From Polyangiaceae bacterium (lineage in GTDB: Bacteria > Myxococcota_A > Polyangia > Polyangiales > Polyangiaceae), in NCBI GenBank assembly GCA_013214025.1, contig JABSRN010000008.1, positions 62,001-126,000 of the forward strand: a stretch of DNA of 64,000 nt. The letters run 5' to 3'. Within the stretch, counting starts at the first letter, position 1, and each line of letters opens with the position of its first letter. This document shows positions 26,752-36,150 of this stretch, piece by piece. The translations under genes were made by a program, and so were the position numbers. The notes beneath the pieces were generated by a model. It had not been told where the DNA came from. It did not search any database and saw nothing but the letters and a program-made list of their open reading frames with translations.

Positions 26752-28248
26752 ATGAGCGGGGATTGGAAAGATCGAAAAGACGGAAGTCGGAAGCCGATGG
26801 AGCTGACTCCGTCGGAAGGCCGGATCCCGCCGAGCGATTTGGAGGCGGAGGGAGCGGTGTTGAGCGCCGTCCTACTGAGCGAGGATGCCTTCGCCGACGC
26901 CTCCGAGGTGCTTCGAGCGGAGCACTTCTACGCCGACGCCAACCGGCGTGTGTACGAAGCTGTCGTGGACCTTCAAGAGTCTGGCCGACCCGTCGATGTT
27001 GTTACCGTAGCCGGCTGGCTCCGAGATCGGGAACGACTGGGGCAGGTTGGCGGTACGCCCTATTTGGCATTGTTGACGGACGCGACGCCTGCGGTCGCAC
27101 ACGTTGGGGACCACGCGCGCACGGTGCGGGAAAAGTGGCGACTGCGGCAGCTTATCGGCATGTGCCAGACCTTCGCCGCTGAGGGCTATGCTCTAGCGGA
27201 CGACGTACAGGGTTTCATCGACGAAGCTGAGCAAGCGGTCTTCGATATCGCCCGAGTGCCCGAGGGCAGCAGCACAGTGCCCGTCAAGGAAGCCATCAAG
27301 ATGGCTTTCAAGAAGCTCACTGAGGCCGCCAAGCGAGGCGAGGGAATTACTGGGGTCCCCACTGGTTTCGATGACCTCGACGCGAAATGTGCCGGTTTGC
27401 ATGAGGGCGATCTGTACATCATCGCGGGACGCCCCGGCATGGGTAAAACGGCGTTTGTCCTCAACTTGGCAGCGAATGTCGCGATGCCTGTCACCCGGAA
27501 CGGCGAGGATGGGCCCACCGAAGAGGCCGGGGCGGGGGTGGCTTTTTTCTCGCTGGAAATGCCGAAGGAGCAGTTGGCTTCTCGTATGCTCGCCTGCGAG
27601 GCCCGGGTGGACGTCTCTAAGATCCGCTCCGGACAAATCGGGCAGGACGAGTGGCACAAGTTAACTGATGCAGCAGGACGCCTGGGTAGGCTTCCGCTGT
27701 GGATCGACGACACTCCCGCGATTTCCTTATTGGATCTCCGCGCCAAAGTTCGACGCCTCAAGGCCGAGGCCGACCGCAAGACTGGAGATGGTCCCGAGAG
27801 CGGTGGCTTGGCGCTGGTGGTGATCGATTACCTCCAGCTAATGCAAGGTCGCAAAGGCGCGCAAAGCCGAGAGCAAGAGATCAGTGAAATGTCTCGAGGG
27901 CTCAAGCAACTAGCCAAGGAGATGGGCGTCGCTGTCATCGCCTTGAGTCAGCTGAACCGTTCGGTGGAGACAAGAAACGCTAAAGACAAACGCCCCCAAC
28001 TCAGCGATCTCCGAGAGTCCGGGGCCATCGAGCAGGACGCGGATACGATCATGTTTGTGTACCGCGATGAGTACTATTTCGAGGAAAGCCCAGACCGCGG
28101 TATCGCTGAGATCATTATCGCCAAACAACGGAATGGCCCCACGGGCAAAATACGCACCCGCTACACCGCGGAATTCACACGCTTCGACAACTTGGCTCGG
28201 GACGAGTACCCCTTCGACGACGAGCTCGACGACTTCGAGATGCCCTAG
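26752..28248 (+). CDS. dnaB: Replicative DNA helicase DnaB
   Basis: A 498-residue hexameric replicative helicase. The N-terminal domain (about 20-130) has PPSDLEAEGAVLSAVL and the RecA-like C-terminal domain starts with GVPTGFDDLDAKCAGLHEGDL. Walker A is GRPGMGKTAF near 226, followed by FFSLEMPKEQLASRML, Walker B VVIDYLQLM, SQLNRSVE and the arginine-finger region RESGAIEQDAD. The linker between Walker A and FSLEM has an extra segment of about 15 residues. I use the ATG at 26752 because it is preceded by TTGGGGAGCG; an in-frame TTG at 26737 is possible. No intein is present. It follows rplI in the usual order. Confidence 0.97.
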   Translation: MSGDWKDRKDGSRKPMELTPSEGRIPPSDLEAEGAVLSAVLLSEDAFADASEVLRAEHFYADANRRVYEAVVDLQESGRPVDVVTVAGWLRDRERLGQVGGTPYLALLTDATPAVAHVGDHARTVREKWRLRQLIGMCQTFAAEGYALADDVQGFIDEAEQAVFDIARVPEGSSTVPVKEAIKMAFKKLTEAAKRGEGITGVPTGFDDLDAKCAGLHEGDLYIIAGRPGMGKTAFVLNLAANVAMPVTRNGEDGPTEEAGAGVAFFSLEMPKEQLASRMLACEARVDVSKIRSGQIGQDEWHKLTDAAGRLGRLPLWIDDTPAISLLDLRAKVRRLKAEADRKTGDGPESGGLALVVIDYLQLMQGRKGAQSREQEISEMSRGLKQLAKEMGVAVIALSQLNRSVETRNAKDKRPQLSDLRESGAIEQDADTIMFVYRDEYYFEESPDRGIAEIIIAKQRNGPTGKIRTRYTAEFTRFDNLARDEYPFDDELDDFEMP

Positions 28249-28309
28249 AGTTCTCGAGACGTGCTAGCGCAACTGAGAGGGTTTTCGAAGCCGCAGGGTT
28301 CGCGTCGAG

Positions 28310-29344
28310 CTATTCGCTGCTGCGGGCCTTCGCCGCGAGCACCTGTTTCGACAGAGCATTCACTATTTCGGTTAAGCCTTGGTGCGTGGCAGAACTGAAG
28401 AGCAGTAGCTCAATGCCAAGCTCGGCGAATTCGGCGCGAAATTCTTCGTACAGTTCGCGATTGTCGGGCAGATCGGCTTTGCTCAGTGCGACGATTTCGG
28501 GTCGATCGCTTAGGCTAGTCTGGAATTTTCTTAGTTCCTCTCGCAGCGCCCGATAGTCTTCCATCGGGTGCCGCGCGGGGTCGTCGTCCACCGTGATGAG
28601 GTGCAGCAGAACCCGGGTGCGCTCGACGTGTTTCAAGAACTGAATGCCCAGACCCGCGCCGTCGCTGGCACCGGCGATCAGTCCTGGGATGTCGGCGATC
28701 ACAAACTCGTGACCCAGTCCGTTGTGCGTCTCCCCCACATTGACGACGCCGAGATGAGGCTTGAGCGTGGTGAAGGGATAGTTGGCAACCTTGGGTTTGG
28801 CCTGGCTCACGGCGCGAATGAACGTGCTTTTGCCGACGTTGGGGAAGCCCAGCAGCCCAACATCGGCCATCACCTTGAGCTCGAGCCGTAAATCTAGGCA
28901 ATCCCCAGGGCCGCCTTTTTCGGCTTTGCGCGGGCCGCGATCTTCGGGCGTAGCGAAGTGCTTATTGCCCCTGCCGCCTTCACCGCCTTCGGCCACAACG
29001 AAGCGTTGCCCGGCCTCGGTGATCTCGATGATCATGGCATTACTGTTTGGATCGAAGACTTGAGTTCCGAGGGGCACAAGTAAAAGAACGTCGGGGCCGC
29101 CGGCGCCGTAGCAATCCTTGCCGCCTCCGTTCTCCCCCCGTTTCGCTCGGATTATGCGTTTGTGCTTGAGGTCGGACAGAGTGCCGAGGCCGCTGTCCGC
29201 CACCAGCACGATGCTGCCTCCTCGGCCGCCATCTCCGCCGGCCGGGCCGCCGAGGGGAACGTACTTTTCCCGTCGGAACGCGATGGCGCCGTCGCCGCCG
29301 TTTCCGGCCTCGACGCGAAGAGTGCATTCATCGACGAAGTGCAT
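28310..29344 (-). CDS. obgE: GTPase Obg
   Basis: A 344-residue essential GTPase linked to late 50S ribosome assembly and stress signalling. The Gly-rich Obg fold fills residues 1-158 (FVDECTLRVEAGNGGDG, FRREKYVPLGGPAGGDGGRGG). The G domain begins with G1 GFPNVGKST, then G2/G3 (FTTLKPHLG, DIPGLI) and G4 SKAD near 295. There is no C-terminal extension beyond the G domain, as in many proteobacterial forms. It converges with dnaB and diverges from the lipid-kinase-like gene at 29426. Confidence 0.97.
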   Translation of the reverse strand: MHFVDECTLRVEAGNGGDGAIAFRREKYVPLGGPAGGDGGRGGSIVLVADSGLGTLSDLKHKRIIRAKRGENGGGKDCYGAGGPDVLLLVPLGTQVFDPNSNAMIIEITEAGQRFVVAEGGEGGRGNKHFATPEDRGPRKAEKGGPGDCLDLRLELKVMADVGLLGFPNVGKSTFIRAVSQAKPKVANYPFTTLKPHLGVVNVGETHNGLGHEFVIADIPGLIAGASDGAGLGIQFLKHVERTRVLLHLITVDDDPARHPMEDYRALREELRKFQTSLSDRPEIVALSKADLPDNRELYEEFRAEFAELGIELLLFSSATHQGLTEIVNALSKQVLAAKARSSE

Positions 29345-29425
29345 TGCGCCGCTCCTATAGCGCAGATCGGTGGCCAGCGTGTCCGATTCGTTGGTCGACT
29401 AGTCCTACCGTGATAAACCGGGGCG

Positions 29426-30490
29426 ATGACCGTTTCTGAGTCGAAACTCGCGGAATCGCGCAGACCTGTGGGCAGTCGCATCGCAGTGGTGGTGAACGGA
29501 AATGCCAAGAGCGTGACCGAGGAGATCATCTCGTCCCTCGATCAGATCATGCTGGGAGGCGACCTGTTCGTTTCGAAACGCATCGAAGAGACCGATGAAA
29601 TCGCCGAAACCCTGGTTTCTCGGGGCTACGGGACCGTGTTGACCGGAGGCGGCGACGGCACCTTTATGGTGATGGTCAGCGCTGTAGTGCGTGCCGCTCG
29701 GCGCCTCGACGCCCCATTGCCACGTTTTGGATTCCTCAAGCTGGGCACAGGAAACGCCTTGGCCCACGTGGTGGGTGCTACCGGCGGTGAGAAGGCGGAA
29801 GCTCTGGCGGTGGATATCGGCCGCCTTCGGGAGGACGCCGGCAGCCGGCTTATCCGACTGATCGAGGTGGACGATTTACTCTCCCCGTTTTGCGGTTTTG
29901 GCACCGACGCCGGGGTTCTGAAGGATTACAACGCTACCCGACAGATGCTCGCGCGGACCCCGCTGCGTCGTTATCAGGCGGGGGGCTTTGCCTACGCACT
30001 GTCCGTGGTGAGCCGGACGATGCCGAAGATGCTCGTCACTAGTGCGGTCCGCTGCAAAGTGATCAATCGTGGTTCGGAGGCCTATCGCATCGCCGGAGAT
30101 GGCTCCGTCATGGGTCGCCCCTACGCCAAGGGGGAGGTGGTCTACGACGGTCCAGCGAGAGTCGCTGGCGTCGCTACCATCCCGTTTTTTGGCTTTGGAT
30201 TTCGCGCCTTTCCTTTCGCGGAGGAGCGGAGTGATCGCATGCACGTTCGGGTGTCAACCATGAGCCCTGTTGGTTTTGCGCGAAACATCCGCTCCGTGTG
30301 GTCGGGGCAATACGACGACCCCAACGTCATGTTCGATTTTCTGATGGACGACGTGGAGTTCGAAATGTCGAAACCAACTCCGTTTCAGATCGCCGGAGAC
30401 GTCGCGGGAGATCGTCGTCACGTACGAGCGAAAATGATGGAGGAGCCGATCCGTTTGGTGGACTTTTACGCGCCTCCTAGCGCGGACTGA
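29426..30490 (+). CDS. Diacylglycerol kinase/sphingosine kinase-like protein (DAGK catalytic domain)
   Basis: A 354-residue cytosolic or membrane-peripheral protein. The N-terminal domain has the nucleotide-binding pattern of the family: IAVVVNGNAKSV near residue 18, TGGGDGTFMVMVSAVV near 70 (catalytic GGDGT) and GFLKLGTGNALAHVVG near 100. The C-terminal half is the beta-rich lipid-binding domain. Family members phosphorylate diacylglycerol, ceramide or related lipids; the substrate here cannot be told. It is divergent from obgE, with 81 bases between the start codons. Confidence 0.85.
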   Translation: MTVSESKLAESRRPVGSRIAVVVNGNAKSVTEEIISSLDQIMLGGDLFVSKRIEETDEIAETLVSRGYGTVLTGGGDGTFMVMVSAVVRAARRLDAPLPRFGFLKLGTGNALAHVVGATGGEKAEALAVDIGRLREDAGSRLIRLIEVDDLLSPFCGFGTDAGVLKDYNATRQMLARTPLRRYQAGGFAYALSVVSRTMPKMLVTSAVRCKVINRGSEAYRIAGDGSVMGRPYAKGEVVYDGPARVAGVATIPFFGFGFRAFPFAEERSDRMHVRVSTMSPVGFARNIRSVWSGQYDDPNVMFDFLMDDVEFEMSKPTPFQIAGDVAGDRRHVRAKMMEEPIRLVDFYAPPSAD

Positions 30491-30533
30491 AACAGCCTTG
30501 CCCCGGCTATGCCACAATTCTTTGACGTCCCGC

Positions 30534-31004
30534 ATGGCGATTCGGTGTGAGTCGCTTGGGTGGATTCTTTTGGGTGGCAGCGTGGCGGTCGCGATGGGTC
30601 TGTATTCCACCGCCAGCCGTGCCAACACAGCATCTCCCAGCCTGATTGCGGCCGTGAGTTGTCACCACCGGGCCTCCAAAGGCCGCGTCTCCTGCGAGCT
30701 CGAGATGTCGTCGCCGGACGGCTGGCTTCAGTGGACGGATCTCGTTGTCGTGTTTGCCCCCCACTTCGCCGCAGCCCTGCGGGAGCGAGTCGCCGGGCCG
30801 CCAGGTGTGCGTGAAAAATCCCAAGCTCGAATCGAATTTTCGCTTCTGGCGACGGACCTGGGCCGGGGCAAGCTGGTCGTGCGAGGCCGAGCCGTCGTTT
30901 GCCGACGCGTGGGGGCGGACGGGGCCGATCAGTGCGAGCCGGTCTCATCGCGAGTATCCGCCGAGGTTCTGGTGGGCCCGGCAGAATTTCGCGGCGAAAA
31001 ATAG
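30534..31004 (+). CDS. Putative exported protein, unknown function
   Basis: A 156-residue protein not recognised by me. From the ATG at 30534, a basic residue and a hydrophobic stretch (about 9-24) with small residues and Ala-rich region after it suggest a Sec signal peptide. The mature part has four to five cysteines (ISCHH, SCELEM, VVCRR, DQCEP region), consistent with periplasmic disulfides, and an alternating beta-like pattern. An in-frame TTG at 30498 would add 12 residues and spoil the signal peptide. It follows the lipid-kinase-like gene by 43 bases and precedes a DUF4388/J gene. Confidence 0.6.
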   Translation: MAIRCESLGWILLGGSVAVAMGLYSTASRANTASPSLIAAVSCHHRASKGRVSCELEMSSPDGWLQWTDLVVVFAPHFAAALRERVAGPPGVREKSQARIEFSLLATDLGRGKLVVRGRAVVCRRVGADGADQCEPVSSRVSAEVLVGPAEFRGEK

Positions 31005-31111
31005 CCGGCCGGCGGCGTTTTCCTCATGGGTCTCGGGCTAGGGGCTGGGGATGCGGCGAGTCGAGACGACGGATTCTTGCCCTTGTTTCTCTACGGCTGA
31101 TAGGCCAAGGC

Positions 31112-31867
31112 ATGGATTTGCCGGGAACTTTGCACGCCACGACTCTGGGAGACGTCCTGGGCGCGCTGTGCCGCTCTGAGGTTACCGGAATTCTCGAGCT
31201 GAGTACGGCTGGCGACAGTCACCGCGTACATCTTGTCTCCGGCGTGGTTAGCCGCGTGGAAAGCTCTGCCCCCGTCGAGCGGCTAGGCGAGATCCTGCAC
31301 CGTGAAGGCTGGCTCGACGGCGAGGGTCTAGCGCTGCTGCTTCGGCGAATCACTGCCGATGGCAGTCGGAGGGCGGGAAAAGTTCTGATTGAGGATTGTC
31401 ACGTCAAAGCGACCGCCGTTGCGTTGGCATTGCAAAGCCAACACCGGGATCGCCTTGAGGATCTGTTTTCCCTTACAGACGCCAGGGTGAGTTTTCACAT
31501 CGCCGACCGAGTCGCGAATGTGGACGCACCCCGGGCGATGGCCCCCGGTGATTTTCTCGCAGGCAAGATGCGAGCTCGTGACCGCCTGCAGGCGGTTCCC
31601 GATGCTTGCCAGGATCCGTCGGCGGAATCCGCCGCGTCCGCGCAGCCCGAGCACACCGGGCAGCGGCGTGACCCGGCGCGCACTCGGGCCCTGGAAGTCT
31701 TGGGCCTGGATGCCAATGCCTCCCAGCGGGATGCCAAGATGGCGTTCCGAGCTTTGGCTCAGGTAACCCACCCCGATCGCTCAGGGCCGGGAGATGTGAG
31801 CGGTCGGCAGGCCCGGATGCGTCGTTTCGCCGAACTGAGCGAGGCCTATCACCGAATTGTGTCGTGA
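31112..31867 (+). CDS. DUF4388 (PATAN-like) protein with C-terminal J domain
   Basis: A 251-residue soluble protein. Residues 1 to about 100 begin LPGTLHATTLGDVLGALCRSEVTGILELS, the usual opening of DUF4388/PATAN domains, which are abundant in myxobacterial regulatory proteins. The C-terminal 60 residues look like a J domain, with LEVLGLDANASQRDAKMAFRALA and the HPD motif (THPDRSG) near 222-224. This suggests a co-chaperone or scaffold linking a signalling partner to DnaK. The linker (about 160-195) is low-complexity. The start ATG at 31112 gives the DUF4388 N-terminus; longer upstream frames have no such feature. It overlaps the HAD gene on the other strand by 19 bases. Confidence 0.75.
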   Translation: MDLPGTLHATTLGDVLGALCRSEVTGILELSTAGDSHRVHLVSGVVSRVESSAPVERLGEILHREGWLDGEGLALLLRRITADGSRRAGKVLIEDCHVKATAVALALQSQHRDRLEDLFSLTDARVSFHIADRVANVDAPRAMAPGDFLAGKMRARDRLQAVPDACQDPSAESAASAQPEHTGQRRDPARTRALEVLGLDANASQRDAKMAFRALAQVTHPDRSGPGDVSGRQARMRRFAELSEAYHRIVS

Positions 31868-32532
31868 ATGAGCGGAGCCAGTGCCTCGGGGACCGCTCTG
31901 AGGGAGGCTAAGAGCATATGGGGTCCACTCTCGGTGACTCGCATCGGGCCCAGTAAGGGACCGATGACCCCAACAGCGAACGCCCCGGCAGCTTTCGCTG
32001 AGCCCACGTCTTGGGGGCCATCGCCAACCATGGCCAGTTCACTCGGGAGGATGCCGAACTGTTCGGCAAGGTGGAGCATGGGGGCGGGGTGAGGCTTTTT
32101 TTCGCTCAGGTCATCGCCGCACAACACGATAGAAAACGACTCGGCGATGCCCAGCGCGCTGAGAATCGGAAGGGTGGCGATCCGAGCCTTGTTCGTACAC
32201 AGCGCGACGGGGACTCGGGACGCCAACGCGAGGCAGGCGTCAGTGCCGTCGATCAGGCGAGTGTTGTCGGACCCGTGCAACACATAGTGACCCATGAAGG
32301 TCTGGGTGGCGAGATCGAGTAGGGGATTGTCAGCGTCCAGCTTCGTCGCTCGCTCAAGTAATTTTCGGGCGCCGTCGCCGACAAAGCTACTCAGCTCCTC
32401 GACGGAGCGATCTCCGAGCTGGTGCGTGACCAAGGCGTGGTTCGCGCTGAGCGCGATGTCCATCCGGGAGTCGATCAAAGTCCCATCAAGGTCGAACGCG
32501 ATCGCCTTGATCTTGCGAGCCGACAGCTTCAC
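31849..32532 (-). CDS. HAD-superfamily hydrolase, phosphoglycolate phosphatase-like
   Basis: A 227-residue HAD enzyme with the DxDGT nucleophile motif AFDLDGTLIDSR near residue 12, a four-helix cap (LSANHALVTHQLG, SFVGDGARKLLERA), the conserved Lys region DDLSEKKPHPAPML and the acidic motif GDGPQDVGSAKAAG. The cap pattern is that of Gph-type phosphoglycolate phosphatases, but HAD specificity is hard to predict. The start is GTG at 32532, sharing its G with the stop of the preceding gene (TAGTG), which suggests coupled translation. The 3' end overlaps the J-domain gene by 19 bases. Confidence 0.85.
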   Translation of the reverse strand: MKLSARKIKAIAFDLDGTLIDSRMDIALSANHALVTHQLGDRSVEELSSFVGDGARKLLERATKLDADNPLLDLATQTFMGHYVLHGSDNTRLIDGTDACLALASRVPVALCTNKARIATLPILSALGIAESFSIVLCGDDLSEKKPHPAPMLHLAEQFGILPSELAMVGDGPQDVGSAKAAGAFAVGVIGPLLGPMRVTESGPHMLLASLRAVPEALAPLIHDTIR

Positions 32533-33278
32533 TAGCCGTTTCTGAAGGCGACGTGCCCGACGAAAAACGGGCCCATCTGGTTGATGTACTCAGATGTCTG
32601 GGTGGTCTTGCGCATCGTCTGGACGATATGGGAGATGGGGTGCAGCGAATGGCTGCTAAGCCCAATAACGAACTCGTTGTCGTTGGCGTCCAAGCCGTGA
32701 CAGGCGAGGCGAATATCGTGGGCCAAATCCTGCTTGCCGTAGGCTTTACCAATCTCCGCGTGTTCCCGAAGGATCTTGCCACGGTCTGCCGGAGCAACCT
32801 TCTCGAAAGCACCGGAGCGTCGGAGTGGGTACCACACCGCCCAGGGCCAAGCGGTGTTGAGGGCCGTATCGATGGGACGCTGAATCAGCCAATGATTGAG
32901 ATCCGGTTCGTAGCCCGTCGCGTAGGTGCGGCCCAACATGGTAAAATCGTGGCGGAGCCGCATGTGCTCCAGCGCGGGCACTGTCAGCGCCGGGCGGACT
33001 CGGGTGACGAAGTGTTTTGGATCGTCGGACCACGTGAGTACCCCTAGGCCCTGGGGATTGTTGACGTCTTCGTAGATGACGATGGGCAGGTCGCTCTCGC
33101 TGGCGTGTTTTGAGAGCTTCGCAATAGCCCCGCTGGCCGACAGCCCTTGCTCGCAATCGTAGACGAGCAGCTGCATGAACAGACGCCGGTCCATTTCCTG
33201 GACGGGGCCAGGGCCATGGGCGCCCGAGCGCTCCGTCACGTCGATTACCAGACCGTCGTCGGTTTTTTCACTACCCAT
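32532..33278 (-). CDS. Chlorite dismutase-like (HemQ family) protein
   Basis: A 248-residue protein whose second half, WYPLRRSGAFEKVAPADRG, REHAEIGKAYG, HDIRLACHGLDANDNEFVIGL and HPISHIVQTMRKTTQTSEYI, resembles chlorite dismutase/HemQ enzymes, with a His in the DIRLACHGLD helix or the HAEIG helix as possible haem ligand. Family members bind haem or coprohaem; some decarboxylate coprohaem in haem synthesis, others remove chlorite. I cannot assign one activity here. The first 28 residues are polar and may not be translated, as a second ATG (MDRRLF) starts the conserved region. It is translationally linked to the HAD gene. Confidence 0.75.
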   Translation of the reverse strand: MGSEKTDDGLVIDVTERSGAHGPGPVQEMDRRLFMQLLVYDCEQGLSASGAIAKLSKHASESDLPIVIYEDVNNPQGLGVLTWSDDPKHFVTRVRPALTVPALEHMRLRHDFTMLGRTYATGYEPDLNHWLIQRPIDTALNTAWPWAVWYPLRRSGAFEKVAPADRGKILREHAEIGKAYGKQDLAHDIRLACHGLDANDNEFVIGLSSHSLHPISHIVQTMRKTTQTSEYINQMGPFFVGHVAFRNG

Positions 33279-33445
33279 ATCGGGACAGAAGCAGTGTTTA
33301 CTAGACGCGTCGAGAGCTCCCTCGGTGTTTTCCCGCCCTCCGGCCCGCGAGGGGCCGATTGCGCGGTTCTGGCGTCGAACGGCTGGAACTCGCAGGATTT
33401 TGGCCGGTTTCTGGCCCGAAAAAAACTTCGCAGAGCAGCGTCGAG

Positions 33446-34816
33446 ATGCCAGGTTTTTTGGTACAGTCCGCCGCCTTGCCCCCGCTCAGTCGTACACCCC
33501 CGCCGGCATCGTCGGCGCTTTGGTCCCGACCCCAAGGGGGGGTTCAGCACCCGTTACCGTCGGGCATGCGCGATCTATTGCCTGAGGAATCCCTCCGCCA
33601 AGCGCGCCTCGCTCGGGCCGTGATGGAGAGCTTCGAGCTGGTTGGATACGAGCGGGTAACGCTGCCGGTTTTCGAGTACGCCGACGTATTCGCGGACGGG
33701 ATGGGGGAGCTCAACGGCGTGGTTCGCTTTGTCGAGCCCGAGAGCGGGGATATCGTTGCGCTCCGTCCGGACATGACTCCCCAGATCGCGCGTTTGGTCT
33801 CAGCTCGATACAGCGATGCGCCGATGCCCGTACGGCTTTGTTACCAGGGCAACGTGGTTCGTCGCCGTCATCAACGAGCTCGCCAGGCCAAACAGATTCT
33901 TCAGGCGGGTCTCGAGTTAGTCGGGCCCAGCGGTGCCGAGGGTGATTTTGAGGTGATTGCTGCGGCTGTCGCTGCTGTTCAGACGACGGGATTGACCCAG
34001 TTTGCGGTGGACATTGGCAACGCCCAAATCAGTGCGTCATTGTTGGACGGGGTGGAGGCATCAGTCCGGGCCGCCATTGTTGACGCTCTCTCGCTGAAAG
34101 ATGCTGCCGAGTTGAGATGGGCCGCTGAGCGCGCTGGCCTGAGCAAGAAAGTATTGGGTGCGGTTTTGGCGCTGCCCGAACTTCACGGCGACGGCGAAGT
34201 GTGGGCCAGGGCAGATCGTGCATTTGCCGGCACCCCCGCAGAAAATCCCGCCAACGAGTTGCGCGCCGTCTGGGAACTGTTGGACAAGGCTGGCTTGCCC
34301 GGCAAACGGTTGCTCGATCTCGGAGAGACCTGGCGTTTCCCCTACTACAGCGGCATGGTCTTTCAGATCCTAGCTGATGGCCCCGGCGAAGCGGTGGGTG
34401 GCGGCGGTCGCTACGATGGCTTGTTCGGTCGTTACGGACTCCCCGCGGCCGCTGCTGGCTTCGCATTGGATTTGACCAACCTGGGCTTGGCCCTCGCAGC
34501 GGACCAACTGTCGGCCGCTCGCCATCGCGTGCTCGTGGTGGCGGGAGCAACAGAAACCGCCCGTGTCGAGCCCTTGCTTGGACAGATTCGAGCCGCCGGC
34601 CTCGCGTCGGCAGCAGGAGCTGTCCAGGGCGCGACAGAGTACGCGGCCATCTGGCGTTATTCCCACATTGTGGAGTTGACGGCTGCCGGCGCTACGATAA
34701 ATACGCTCGGGGCTGAGCTGGCCTCGAACGCAGTCGTCAAGTTGACGCAAACGGATGATTCACTCGGTGCGGGGCTGATTAAGGCCCTGACCGACGCAAC
34801 GGAAAAGGACGGCTGA
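33446..34816 (+). CDS. hisZ: ATP phosphoribosyltransferase regulatory subunit HisZ
   Basis: A class II aminoacyl-tRNA synthetase paralogue without tRNA-charging activity that regulates HisG in histidine synthesis. The recognisable region starts PSGMRDLLPEESLRQARL, then FVEPESGDIVALRPDMTPQIARL (motif 2 region), LCYQGNVVRRR, QAGLELVG and GGGRYDGLFGRYG. A location just before purA is typical of hisZ in proteobacteria. From ATG 33446 the protein is 456 residues, with about 40 extra N-terminal residues; no in-frame ATG or GTG lies between there and the core, so the start is uncertain. Histidyl-tRNA synthetase is the alternative, but neighbourhood and divergence favour HisZ. Confidence 0.85.
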   Translation: MPGFLVQSAALPPLSRTPPPASSALWSRPQGGVQHPLPSGMRDLLPEESLRQARLARAVMESFELVGYERVTLPVFEYADVFADGMGELNGVVRFVEPESGDIVALRPDMTPQIARLVSARYSDAPMPVRLCYQGNVVRRRHQRARQAKQILQAGLELVGPSGAEGDFEVIAAAVAAVQTTGLTQFAVDIGNAQISASLLDGVEASVRAAIVDALSLKDAAELRWAAERAGLSKKVLGAVLALPELHGDGEVWARADRAFAGTPAENPANELRAVWELLDKAGLPGKRLLDLGETWRFPYYSGMVFQILADGPGEAVGGGGRYDGLFGRYGLPAAAAGFALDLTNLGLALAADQLSAARHRVLVVAGATETARVEPLLGQIRAAGLASAAGAVQGATEYAAIWRYSHIVELTAAGATINTLGAELASNAVVKLTQTDDSLGAGLIKALTDATEKDG

Positions 34817-34817
34817 G

Positions 34818-36110
34818 ATGTCGTGCGTGGTCGTAATTGGCGCCCAATGGGGCGATGAGGGCAAAGGCAAAATCATCGATATCTACACCGAGTTCGCCGA
34901 GATGGTCGTGCGCTACGCGGGTGGAAGCAATGCCGGGCATACCCTGGTGGTGGGCGACGAGAAGATCGTCGTGCGGCTGCTACCGAGTGGGATCCTCCGC
35001 GAGGGCACCCGTTGTCTGCTCGGTCAGGGCATGGTTGTTGACCCTGCCGTGTTGCTTGGCGAAGTCGACGAGTTGATCGGACGGGGTCGCAAGCACGTGG
35101 CGAGCCAGGTCAAGGTCAGCACACGCGCGCATTTGATCATGCCGTACCATCTCTTGGTGGATGCTTTGCGAGAGAGCCGTGCCTCCGAGGGGAAAGCCAT
35201 CGGTACAACTAAGAAGGGCATCGGTCCCGCCTACGAAGACAAGATTCGACGCAATGGCGTTCGGCTCGGAGAGCTGCGGAATTTTGCCAAGCTGACCGAG
35301 CGCGTGGAGAACGCTTTGGAAGCCTGGGCTCCGGTCATTCGCGACTTGGGCGGTGAGGTTCCCTCGGTCGAGTCCGTCGTGGAGCCCTTGAGGGCCCTGG
35401 CGGACCGGGTGATCCCCATGCTGGCGGACACGTCCGAACTCTTGGACGACGCGGTCAAGAAGGGCGCGAAAATATTGCTAGAGGGAGCTCAAGGCACGTT
35501 GCTCGATGTGGATCACGGGACCTATCCTTTTGTGACGTCGAGCTCGCCCATCGCCGGCGGCGCGACCACGGGCGCCGGAATCGGCCCGAACCGCATCTCG
35601 ACGGTAGTTGGCATCACCAAGGCTTACACCACACGGGTAGGCGGAGGTCCGTTCCCGACTGAGCAAGAAAACGACGAGGGGCGCCATCTGCAGAAAGTAG
35701 GGGCAGAGTTCGGGTCCGTCACGGGTCGCGCGCGGCGTGCCGGATGGCTGGATTTGCCGGCGCTGCGCTATGCAGTTCGAGTAAACGGAATCGACGGAAT
35801 TGCCTTGACGAAATTGGATGTTCTGACGGGGATTGCGCGACCGAAAATATGCGTGGCCTATGAGACTCCTGAGGGCAGGACGGATAGCTTTCCCATCGAC
35901 GAGCTGGATGATCCGCGCGTTCAGCCCATCTACGAAGAGCTAGAAGGTTGGACGGAATCCATATCTGATGTCCGCCAGATGTCGGATCTCCCGGCGGCGG
36001 CCCTCGCCTATGTGAAATTCATCGAAGACAAGGCAGGAGTTCCTGCCTACTTGGTGAGCGTAGGTCCTCGGCGCGACGAAACCATTGTGATCCGTAACCC
36101 GCTGGGCTGA
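34818..36110 (+). CDS. purA: Adenylosuccinate synthetase
   Basis: A 430-residue GTP-dependent enzyme converting IMP and aspartate to adenylosuccinate in AMP synthesis. The P-loop-like GAQWGDEGKGK is at residues 8-18, the catalytic His region is AGGSNAGHTL, and TTKKGIGPAYEDK, EGAQGTLLDVDHGTYPFVTSSS and TRVGGGPFPTEQ are all present. The C-terminus is VGPRRDETIVI. Length is normal. The ATG comes one base after the hisZ stop, so the two are translated together. An inverted repeat follows at 36132-36150. Confidence 0.98.
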   Translation: MSCVVVIGAQWGDEGKGKIIDIYTEFAEMVVRYAGGSNAGHTLVVGDEKIVVRLLPSGILREGTRCLLGQGMVVDPAVLLGEVDELIGRGRKHVASQVKVSTRAHLIMPYHLLVDALRESRASEGKAIGTTKKGIGPAYEDKIRRNGVRLGELRNFAKLTERVENALEAWAPVIRDLGGEVPSVESVVEPLRALADRVIPMLADTSELLDDAVKKGAKILLEGAQGTLLDVDHGTYPFVTSSSPIAGGATTGAGIGPNRISTVVGITKAYTTRVGGGPFPTEQENDEGRHLQKVGAEFGSVTGRARRAGWLDLPALRYAVRVNGIDGIALTKLDVLTGIARPKICVAYETPEGRTDSFPIDELDDPRVQPIYEELEGWTESISDVRQMSDLPAAALAYVKFIEDKAGVPAYLVSVGPRRDETIVIRNPLG

Positions 36111-36131
36111 GTCGGCGGGATCGCCTAGAAT

Positions 36132-36150
36132 TCAGGCGAAGCTCGCCTGA
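36132..36150 (+). terminator. Hairpin after purA
   Basis: TCAGGCGA and TCGCCTGA form a perfect 8-bp stem with a three-base loop, 21 bases past the purA stop and directly before a GTG (36151) that could start the next gene. There is no U tract. Confidence 0.4.
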
